Below, piece by piece: positions 46,287 through 53,840 of a stretch of DNA of 64,000 nucleotides (the stretch's first letter is position 1; each line of letters opens with the position of its first letter). The DNA lies in NCBI RefSeq assembly GCF_900046455.1, contig NZ_FCOT01000013.1, positions 620,001 to 684,000 on the forward strand, read 5' to 3'. Below the pieces are notes generated by a model. It saw nothing but the letters and a program-made list of their open reading frames with translations. It searched no databases and was not told the DNA's origin. The stretch is from Cellulomonas timonensis. GTDB lineage: Bacteria; Actinomycetota; Actinomycetes; Actinomycetales; Cellulomonadaceae. Position numbers and translations under genes: made by a program.

Positions 46287-47045
46287 ATGGACCTTCCTCC
46301 GCCCACCGTGAGCAGGCGGCACCCCGAGCGCCACATCGCGTGGCCGGTCAACGCCCAGCGGTGGACGGAGCTGACGTTCGCGCACTGGCGCTACGACCCG
46401 GACGTCGTCCAGCGGCTCCTGCCCGCCGGGCTGGAGGCGCAGGTCCTGGACGGCTCGGCTTGGGTGGGCCTGGTGCCCTTCCGGATGGGCGGGGTGCGGA
46501 CGCCGCCGCTGCCGCCGATCCCCGTCTGGTCGGCCTTCCCCGAGGTGAACGTCCGCACCTACGTGCGCGGGCCGGACGGCCGCGAGGGCGTGTGGTTCTT
46601 CTCCCTCGCCTGCCCACGCCGGGCGTTCGTCGCCGCCATGCGGTGCGTGGGGCTGCATTACGTCCACGCCGACGCGCAGGTGTCCCGCACCACCTCGGAG
46701 GCCGGTGACTCCGTCCAGTACCGGTTCGCGGGCCGCATCGGGCGGAGCGGGAGTCCTTGGCGACTCGACGCGCGGACTGCCATCGGGCCGCCGATCGGCG
46801 ACGCCGCGCGCACACCGTTGCTGGACTCGCTCACCGGGCGTTGGGCGGCGTACGGCCGCGCCGGTGGCAGGTGGTGGCGCATCCCCATCAGCCACGAGCC
46901 GTGGCCGCTGCATGACGCGACGCTCGAGGGCGACCTGCACGGACCGCTCCTCGCCGTCGGGCTCCCGCGCCCCGACGGCACGCCAATGGCGCACTACTCG
47001 CCCGGCGTTGACTCCCGCATCGGGCTGCCCGGGCTCAGCCGGTGA
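46287..47045 (+). CDS. DUF2071 (YqjF-like) protein
   Basis: A 252-residue protein of the YqjF/DUF2071 acetoacetate-decarboxylase-like fold. The characteristic wording is present: RWTELTFAHWRYDPDVVQRLLPAGL near the start, WVGLVPFRMGGVR and the central EVNVRTYVRGPDGREGVWFFSL. The family is common in actinobacteria, but no reaction is established. It is the last clearly chromosomal gene before the tRNA-Val fragment, and a strong hairpin follows 8 bases after its stop. Confidence 0.85.
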   Translation: MDLPPPTVSRRHPERHIAWPVNAQRWTELTFAHWRYDPDVVQRLLPAGLEAQVLDGSAWVGLVPFRMGGVRTPPLPPIPVWSAFPEVNVRTYVRGPDGREGVWFFSLACPRRAFVAAMRCVGLHYVHADAQVSRTTSEAGDSVQYRFAGRIGRSGSPWRLDARTAIGPPIGDAARTPLLDSLTGRWAAYGRAGGRWWRIPISHEPWPLHDATLEGDLHGPLLAVGLPRPDGTPMAHYSPGVDSRIGLPGLSR

Positions 47046-47052
47046 CCGCATG

Positions 47053-47088
47053 AACGAAGCCCCAGGTCAGATGACCTGGGGCTTCGTT
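47053..47088. terminator. Strong bidirectional terminator
   Basis: A perfect 17-base stem (47053-47069 and 47072-47088) with a 2-base loop sits 8 bases after the DUF2071 stop and directly beyond the 3' end of the tRNA-Val sequence. The arm starts AACGAAGCCCC. It can end transcription from the left gene and from a tRNA transcribed leftwards, so it probably was the original terminator of the tRNA-Val gene. Confidence 0.8.
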
Positions 47089-47089
47089 G

Positions 47090-47139
47090 TGGTGGGCGAT
47101 ACTGGGATCGAACCAGTGACCTCTTCCGTGTCAGGGAAG
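47090..47139 (-). tRNA. 3' part of tRNA-Val(GAC), putative attachment site
   Basis: Read on the minus strand, this contains the anticodon stem-loop (CTTCC-CTGACAC-GGAAG, anticodon GAC at 47130-47132), variable region, T-arm with GTTCGATCC, 3' acceptor strand and encoded CCA. The 5' acceptor strand and D-arm are missing: to the right of 47139 the sequence does not match a tRNA. So it is a tRNA fragment of about 50 bases, the classic footprint of a tRNA-integrating element (attL or attR core). A complete copy should be at the other end of the element, beyond 64,000. Confidence 0.85.
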
Positions 47140-47618
47140 AGTTCAAGAGTCCACCTGCGCGTTTGTCAGCGTTACAGGGAACTGCTAACGCCCTGCTCAG
47201 GGGACCGTAAGAAACGATAAGGAACAGTAGGGAACGTCTGGCTATCAGGGATTTTCAAGGGAATCCCTTCGGCCTCACAGGTTGAGAACCGCTGTCGGAT
47301 GGACCGCCCGGCAGATGGCCCACCTGCCCACTGCGCATGCGTCGCCCCCCTTGCTCACCCGTCTTGAGGTCGACGCGGCCGGCTGCGGGAGTGCCGCGGA
47401 GGTCCAGCGGGACGGCTCGACCGACAAGAACGGGAACTGCATGGGTACTGACGGCCGCCCACGTTCGTGCGCGGCCCCGCCGACTCCACTGGTGTGAGCG
47501 CCTAGTAAGCGGTCGTCGAGCTAGTTCGCCGGTGGCAGTCATAGGTCGAGGCGTGCCGTCGGACTGCCGACGCCGTCTGCGCTGTCGGGGTCGGGGTCGT
47601 GAAGCCCGGATTCGCGCC
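47140..47618. other. Element end region, no gene recognised
   Basis: This starts directly at the break in the tRNA-Val sequence. Three short repeats of A(G/A)GGAAC occur at 47176, 47219 and 47229, which could be arm-type integrase sites. No convincing gene is found; short frames have no ribosome sites. The KAP-like gene ends at 47619. Confidence 0.4.
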
Positions 47619-50600
47619 TCAGCCTGGTGGGTTCACCTTGCGTCGGATCGTGAACTCATCCCGACCAAGGGGCTCGTCGAAACTCGTGACCCGCTCCAGG
47701 GACTCGAGTCGCCGGAGCAGTTGGCGGAGCCCATCACTGGCGGGCAACGGTAGCCACTTGTGTACGCCGGTGACCATCAACTCGTCGTAGGGGCTGCCCA
47801 GTGCGGTGAGCACGGGGACGATCTCGTTCCAATCGAGGACACCAACAATGGGGGCGAGGACGTCCAGGACACTGGTCGCGCTGGCACCGTTCTCGGCGAG
47901 CAGGACCACGCCCGGCAGGCCGACCTCATGGTCGTGCGCGTGAGCCCACTGTGCGAGCGACGTCGCAGAGGGTGCGTCGAGAACGTCCTCGAACGTGGCG
48001 AGGTCGGCCAAGAGCTTCGCCTTCACCGATGCCGGGACGTCGCTCTGGGTGGCCAGGGCGTGGAACTCCTCCTGGTCAAGGTCCAGCTCGGTGAGGTAGC
48101 CGGCGAAAGTCTCAGACGCGATGACGAGTTCGTGGCGAGCCGCCCAAGGGTACGTCCGGAGGAACTGGTAAGCCCGGGCGTCGTCCGGCAGAAGGCCGGC
48201 GGCGACCAGAAGGGGTACTGAGGGTGCTGCGTCTGCGGTCAGGTCGCTGATGCCGAGCGGTGTCGGCTTGAGGCGCTGCACGAGGGGCACGAGCCGATGC
48301 GGTGGTAAGGGAGCGGAGTTGACCAGGGTGAGTGCGAGCGCCGAGGTCTCGGGCTCCACGAGATCCAGCTCCACGTCGTCGTTCACGAGTGTGAGGTAGG
48401 TGGTGAGGTCTTCGTCGGCTGACCAGGCCTGGAGGTAGTGGGTGAGGTTGGAAGCAGTGGGCTCGAAGCGGCCGGTCCTGGCCAGCACGCCCCACGCGCT
48501 CTCGTCGACCTCACTCAGCGACGCGACTCGTACGTCCGCCGCGCTCCGCTCCACCGCGTCCTGGAGAAGGCTCGGCTGGTGCGTAGCGAGGTCGTTCACG
48601 ACGTCGCGCCACGGGCCGCCCGGGAGTAGGGAGAACTCGTCCGTGGGGAGCGCTTCGAGGTACGTCTGGAGGTGCGCTCGCGCGTGCTGGTAGACATCTG
48701 GGTCGGCCCACAGGGTGTCGAGGCTGATGGAGTCAGCCCCGATTGCGGTGCGCAGGTTAATCGCGGTGATCGGGTACAGGCGTTGTCGCACGGATTCCTC
48801 GCGAACGATGTCTGCGAGCGGTCGCAGATCAGCTATCTCAATTTCGAACTGGTGCAGGAGCGAGACGAGCACGTCGAGATCGCGCGGGGTGTCGGGGTCG
48901 ACGAAGACCGAACCGTGCGCGGTGAGTGCGCGGAGCAGGTCGCTCGCGTGGGTGCTCGTCTTGTAAGTGATCTGCGCGGACGCTGCCTGTATCGCGATGT
49001 CCGAGAGGTGGAGCGCGACGTCGGGTGCGAGGCGGCCCTCGGTCGCCAGGTAGGTGAAGATGCCCGGCCACTGCGGTGCCAGCAGCCGCACCAGGGCCTC
49101 GATGTGGTCACGGGTGAGGTAGGCGTCGAGGAACGCGGTGCTCTCCTCGGAGTCGTCGGCGAGCCGGGTGAGTGCCACGGACAGCCGCTGCGGCGCGGTT
49201 GCCAGGAGGTGGTCGAACGCCTCGAGGTTGAAAATGGCCTCTCCCTCGAGGAAGCGATCGCGCTCCTCCTCGATCACCGCGTCGATGTTGACGGTCCCGA
49301 GGAACTCGAACGTCACGTCGCGCCGGTTGTGCTGCACGTTGTGCAGGATGAAGTTCATCGCGCGCAGGGTGAGCTTCCCTACGTGGAACCGCGCCACGTA
49401 CAAGGCGTAGTTCTCCTCGAGCAGGTACCCGCGGAGGACCAGCGCGAGCGTGAGGTCGTCTAGCGCCTTCTCGGCGAACTGGAGAAGCGACGCACCGGGA
49501 CCGGTCTCCTGGGGCACCAAGAGTGAGTCGTCCGCGAGGACGTCTTGAAGCGTCATGCGCGCGATGTCGCGGGCACGCTTGGAAGCACTGTGCTCCTCCT
49601 GCTCAAGTGTCGCGCGTTGGCTCTCGTCCCATCGGTCGGCATCCAGGGTCATACCGAAGATGGCGGGCACATCCTCGGCTGTGATCCTCGCAGTGACGTT
49701 GTTGTACCGATCGAGCAGGTGGAGCTCGGCTCCCGACTGTGACCAGGCGCGCCAGAAGCTCGTCTCGCCGAGCTCGTCGGGGCTGTATGTGATGGCCCCG
49801 AGCCGGGCACCGGTCGAGGGCTTGTTGTGGCTTACCGCGAGGCCGGCGATAGTCCTGAGCCGCGCACCGAACTCGATTGCGCGCTGAGGTCCGGCGTTGA
49901 GCGTGTTGATCGCGGTTCGGACGCGGCTTCCTTCTTGCTGCGCGTTGAGCGAGCCCTCGGTCACCGCGTCGCGGTACTTCCGGTACAGGTCGTCCAGAAC
50001 GCTCTCACCCTCGCGGATAGCCTCGAAGTCGGTGAGGTGCAGGTTCTTGTAGACGATCATCGCGAAGAGCTGGTCTTTGCCGAGACCCTCTGGGCCGCGC
50101 GGTGGCAGGATTTGAGCGGCGAAGACGTCGAACTCGTTGCGGATGTTGCGTACGAGACGCATGTCGGTGAGGTACGGCGCGACGAGGTCCACCAGCGGCT
50201 CACCAACCTCGGTCCCCTTCATCTCGCGTCGGACGAGCTCCCTGGCGTTGCGGTGGGAGATGAACGGGACGATCGGCACCACGAGGTCGAAGAACTTCGT
50301 GCGGTTGCGTGTGGCCTCCCGGCGCACCGTCTCGTCGACGGGGGGCTCAGCCGGGGTTGGTTCGGGTTCGATGACCGGCTCGGGGGTTCGCCGCCCGGGG
50401 GAGCTTCGACGCGCGGCGGTGACCAGCTCGGGTGTCGGTGCGGGTTCCGCTGCTTCCCGCTCCTGGTCGTTGTTGGGCTCTGTGACGGTTTCGAAGATCG
50501 AGTCCTTGATCGCGTACACGAACCGTACGGGGCGGTAGCGGATTTGCTCGGCATTGCTGAGGACGGTGTTCAGCTCACGCAGAGACTCGAAGATGTGTGG

Positions 50601-51410
50601 ATCATCGAAGCGGTCTAGGTCCTCGAAGATCACGACTGACGTGCGGGATGCCTGGAAGAAGTAGACCAACTCGTCGAGGTAGGCATCGAAGAACGAGGAC
50701 GAATCGTCCTTCAGCGACACCTTGACCGGGCCGGCCGAAGCGTCGCCAATCCGCACCCGGTTGTGCAAGGTTCGTGCGGCGCTCCATCCCAGCGCTGCGC
50801 CGAGTACGACCAGGGCGCCGACGGCTGCCCATGGTGCCCACAGGACGGCTTCGACCCAGTTGGGCGGCAACGCGTCGGACACACGGTCGAGCAGTCCGAA
50901 TAGCAGGCCGATCGCCGCGATGCTTGCGGACAGGATTAGCGCCCAGAGCGCGACAGGGAATGGATGGAAGACGTCCAGGCGCCGGAAGCGGGACCCGCGC
51001 ATGCGGCGGGGTCGCGCACGGTACAGCAGCTGCTTGACGATCTCCTTCTGGATCAGGTTCGTCAAAGCGGGTGGGGCACCGTCACCTCCGATGCGCCCAG
51101 CTGGCGGCTCGTCCGTCCCGAGGCTTGACAGGGACACGTTGACGGCTTTCCCGCGTTGGCGCCGCAGGAAACGTCGCTTCGCGTTGATGCGACGGTGAAC
51201 TTCGAGGAGAACGCTGCTCTTCCCGCTCCCGTAGTGGCCCGTGAGCGCGATGTTGCGTGGAGCACTCGACCCGAGGCGCACTAGCTGGGCGACCAAAGCG
51301 GCAACGTAGTAGGAGTGCTCCTCCTTCTCGTACTGAGGGCTCAAAGCCCGCAGGCTCGCCGCCGTCTCGTGACGGCCGAGAGTCTGAAGCCAGCGGCGCA
51401 CGGTATCCAT
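47619..51410 (-). CDS. Large KAP/YobI-like P-loop NTPase with membrane helices
   Basis: A 1263-residue protein. Walker A GHYGSGKSS is at 58-66 and Walker B is in SVVIFEDLDRFDD (about 257). Between them lie two membrane helices (ALWALILSASIAAIGLLFGL and PWAAVGALVVLGAALGW), the hallmark of KAP-type NTPases. The remaining 900 residues are helix-rich and lack recognisable domains. The N-terminal part resembles B. subtilis YobI. Such proteins are found in defence and conflict loci, where the C-terminal part may sense or act on invaders; this is inference. I start at ATG 51410, though a GTG nine codons earlier is possible. No clear partner gene is coupled to it. Confidence 0.8.
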   Translation of the reverse strand: MDTVRRWLQTLGRHETAASLRALSPQYEKEEHSYYVAALVAQLVRLGSSAPRNIALTGHYGSGKSSVLLEVHRRINAKRRFLRRQRGKAVNVSLSSLGTDEPPAGRIGGDGAPPALTNLIQKEIVKQLLYRARPRRMRGSRFRRLDVFHPFPVALWALILSASIAAIGLLFGLLDRVSDALPPNWVEAVLWAPWAAVGALVVLGAALGWSAARTLHNRVRIGDASAGPVKVSLKDDSSSFFDAYLDELVYFFQASRTSVVIFEDLDRFDDPHIFESLRELNTVLSNAEQIRYRPVRFVYAIKDSIFETVTEPNNDQEREAAEPAPTPELVTAARRSSPGRRTPEPVIEPEPTPAEPPVDETVRREATRNRTKFFDLVVPIVPFISHRNARELVRREMKGTEVGEPLVDLVAPYLTDMRLVRNIRNEFDVFAAQILPPRGPEGLGKDQLFAMIVYKNLHLTDFEAIREGESVLDDLYRKYRDAVTEGSLNAQQEGSRVRTAINTLNAGPQRAIEFGARLRTIAGLAVSHNKPSTGARLGAITYSPDELGETSFWRAWSQSGAELHLLDRYNNVTARITAEDVPAIFGMTLDADRWDESQRATLEQEEHSASKRARDIARMTLQDVLADDSLLVPQETGPGASLLQFAEKALDDLTLALVLRGYLLEENYALYVARFHVGKLTLRAMNFILHNVQHNRRDVTFEFLGTVNIDAVIEEERDRFLEGEAIFNLEAFDHLLATAPQRLSVALTRLADDSEESTAFLDAYLTRDHIEALVRLLAPQWPGIFTYLATEGRLAPDVALHLSDIAIQAASAQITYKTSTHASDLLRALTAHGSVFVDPDTPRDLDVLVSLLHQFEIEIADLRPLADIVREESVRQRLYPITAINLRTAIGADSISLDTLWADPDVYQHARAHLQTYLEALPTDEFSLLPGGPWRDVVNDLATHQPSLLQDAVERSAADVRVASLSEVDESAWGVLARTGRFEPTASNLTHYLQAWSADEDLTTYLTLVNDDVELDLVEPETSALALTLVNSAPLPPHRLVPLVQRLKPTPLGISDLTADAAPSVPLLVAAGLLPDDARAYQFLRTYPWAARHELVIASETFAGYLTELDLDQEEFHALATQSDVPASVKAKLLADLATFEDVLDAPSATSLAQWAHAHDHEVGLPGVVLLAENGASATSVLDVLAPIVGVLDWNEIVPVLTALGSPYDELMVTGVHKWLPLPASDGLRQLLRRLESLERVTSFDEPLGRDEFTIRRKVNPPG

Positions 51411-51574
51411 GGTCGGATGGTAGGGGGGCGTGCCCACAGAGCTGCCGAGCGTCGACTCGCGACATCATGCGGTGGCACTCGCCGTCGACGCAGCGTTGCG
51501 CTGGCGCGAGGATCATCGGCCGTGCGGTTTCCGGTCGGCGCGGTTCGAGCTCAAGCCTGAGTCGTGCCAATCGC

Positions 51575-51942
51575 TTAGTGACCCTCGTCGAGACTGGTGA
51601 GGATGGCGCGGGTGGCGTCGGTGAGCTCGGGGTCGAGAGTGAGTCTTCGACCGTTGACCTTGATGATTGCGGAGCGTGCCGCGCGTAGGGTCTGGACGAA
51701 CTTCTTGGTGCTGACTCCGGTGGCGTCTTGCAGGTCGCGGGCCACGGCCAGGGCGGCGAACACGACGGTCAGGTGCTCTTCGAGCGCGTCGCGCTGGTGG
51801 TGGAACACGGGCCGGGCGCGTAGGTCGGACTACGTCATCCGAAACGACTGATCGACCCTCCACAGGTCGTGGTAGGCAGCGATGACGGCCGCACCTTCCA
51901 TCGTCGTGGTCGGCGGGTTGGTGACGTACCCCTTGAGGGGCA
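51575..51942 (-). pseudogene. IS1634-type transposase C-terminal remnant
   Basis: The frame reads LKGYVTNPPTTTMEGAAVI, AYHDLWRVDQSFRMT, then a TAG (51830-51832), then SDLRARPVFHHQRDALEEHL and LTVVFAALAVARDLQ, ending at TGA. This matches the C-terminal third of IS1634/IS1549-family DDE transposases, including the catalytic-glutamate region (HDLWRVDQSFR; relatives often have E where D or Q appears). The TAG replaces the usual lysine codon before SDLRARP. The N-terminal two thirds are absent and I see no terminal inverted repeats, so it cannot move by itself. The neighbouring 51943-52231 holds no gene I can support. Confidence 0.8.
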
Positions 51943-52231
51943 CCCTAGGTCGGCAGGGTGTCGCACCGTGGTACCCCGTCCGAGACGGGTCGCCAAGACC
52001 CACGACTACTACATTGGGCCCGGCCCGACTCGACGCTCCGAGCCTTGCCGACGCCTGTGCAAGTCCGGGCGTCACGTCCGCCCTTCACTCTGCTCCCACA
52101 GCGGCATGATCAACCAACCGCAACTGTCCGGGAAACCGGGTCAGGCTCTGACAGACCGCGGGGCTGACCGTCCCGCGGACGCGGCGACCTTCCTGGGTGT
52201 GAGCGCTCCGGCGGCGCGCAGACTGACGTGC

Positions 52232-53152
52232 CTAGCCGAACGACTGGGGACCGCGGGGGTCGCGACGTCGTGGGACCTGCTGGCTGGTGCCGATCGGGAC
52301 GTGAAGCTGTCCGGGGTTCCCGGCGAGGTGCTCGCGGTGCTCGTTGTCCGGCTCGCGGCTCTGTGGGGCCCGTGGGCCGCTTCTGTACACGCCGTCGACG
52401 TGACCGGTGGGGGAGTTCCGGGGCCCTCTGGACGGTCGAAGTACCCGTCGCGTGACGTCCAACATTTCCACCCCGAGCGCGACCGCTGCCCCTGCAAACA
52501 GCGCTATGGCGCCGAGCGCAGCGGCTGTGCCGAACACGGTGATGTTGTGCCCACCGTCCTGGTCCGCGAAGGCGAGCAGTCCGAAGATGGCGAACAGCGC
52601 CGCACCCAGGCACCCGCCCAAAGTAGCGAGCTCGCACACGAATGCGAAGACCTTGAGGACCTGCTCGGCGGTCTTCTCGAGGATCTTCTGCCGCCCGATC
52701 AGGGCCGCGTCGAACGCCGCCACGACCCCGAGGGCCACCCAGGCTGCCACGGCCGGCCAGGCGATGTTCTCGTGCGGCGCGGTGAGCACCGTCGCGCCGA
52801 ACGGTTGCCAGTCGCCGCCGGGTTCCCAGATGTAGGGCACGCGAGGCAACGCATAGGCGACCTGGAGCGAGGCGTAGAAGAGCGCTACAGCCACCGTCTG
52901 CCCTACGAGCAGCAGGGCCATCGTGATGAGCCGGCGGGCGAGGGGACCCAGTGCCTTCCAGCCATCCTGGGACAGGCGTGCGATCCAGCGTGAGGCGGCC
53001 GAGGTGGTTCGTGCGGCGCCAAGCAGACCGCGCACCCACCCAGCCAGGTTGACCAGGGTGACGATCGCCGCCAAGGCGGCCGCGTGCACCCCGAGCTGCC
53101 TAAGGATCTCGATGAGCACCTCGAGCCCGCTCGGGAGCGCCTCAAAGGTCAT
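52232..53152 (-). CDS. Multi-pass membrane protein, unknown function
   Basis: A 306-residue protein starting at ATG (MTFEALPSGLEVLIEILRQL). Five or so hydrophobic segments are visible: HAAALAAIVTLVNLAGWV, LITMALLLVGQTVAVALFY, AWPAVAAWVALGVVAAFDA, LGGCLGAALFAIFGLLAFA and AALGAIALFAGAAVALGV. The last 70 residues are polar and arginine/proline-rich and may be disordered. I recognise no family. It stands alone between an IS remnant and a 690-base spacer inside the putative mobile element. Confidence 0.6.
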   Translation of the reverse strand: MTFEALPSGLEVLIEILRQLGVHAAALAAIVTLVNLAGWVRGLLGAARTTSAASRWIARLSQDGWKALGPLARRLITMALLLVGQTVAVALFYASLQVAYALPRVPYIWEPGGDWQPFGATVLTAPHENIAWPAVAAWVALGVVAAFDAALIGRQKILEKTAEQVLKVFAFVCELATLGGCLGAALFAIFGLLAFADQDGGHNITVFGTAAALGAIALFAGAAVALGVEMLDVTRRVLRPSRGPRNSPTGHVDGVYRSGPRAPQSREPDNEHREHLAGNPGQLHVPIGTSQQVPRRRDPRGPQSFG

Positions 53153-53840
53153 GACCGGACGTTACCGGGGCGCAGGGAGCAAATGGACGGTTCTGGACCG
53201 ATTTGGCTGTGTGCGAGTCTGATGCCCGCGAGCCTCTCAGGCGCGCCCGGGCCTTGAGGCCCACGGCCAGCCCGCTAGTTCGCGGCTGCAGTTCAGGCAG
53301 GAACCGGAGCCACTTCGCCCACCTACCGGAACCGCGTCCGCAACCTGTTGTCGCCGACGCCTGACGACTGATCAGGGATCGACAGTGGCAGGGGGTGAAC
53401 TTTCGCCCGGCGTTGACACTGGGGACAACCGCTCATGGATCCGCCTCGCCCAGAGCCTTATCAGGCCAAAGCCGCTGACTCGTTGGATGGTCGAACAAGG
53501 CCGCACCACGAAGTCCTAGGCGCGACCGCCGCTCGAGCGCCTCGCGGTGACGTGTTGCGCGCAGGCGACCGCGCTCTCGTCAACGCAGGGAGATGCCGGC
53601 ATCCCAGAGGAATGCAGGCGAAGTCGCCTGCGCCGCCGCGGGGTGTGCCGGCAATCGCCGAAGCGTTCAGGCTGGACACCGCGGACGTCCGGAATCTCCT
53701 AGGCGAGGTCGAGAGTCGGCGACTGATGCGACTGATGCGGCTGATCGATGGCGCCACGGCTTAGCGCGTTCCGTATGCCGCGTACATTGTTCGCGACAGG
53801 GAGTGCTCGAGCAGGTTCGCCGTGTAGAACAGGTTGAGCG
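53153..53840. other. Intergenic region, no convincing gene
   Basis: The spacer lies between the divergent membrane protein and helicase genes and probably carries both promoters. A 109-codon plus-strand frame at 53435-53764 ends in a helical stretch (FRLDTADVRNLLGEVESRRL) but begins with shadow-like sequence and has no clear ribosome site, so I leave it uncalled. No repeats or RNA genes are apparent. Confidence 0.4.

Noticed and set aside
47281-47497. Short plus-strand frames near the attachment site as a possible excisionase gene
   Set aside because: No helix-turn-helix pattern and no ribosome site.
53435-53764. A 109-codon frame before the helicase gene
   Set aside because: Its first two thirds read like a shadow frame and there is no ribosome site; only the last 35 residues look protein-like.
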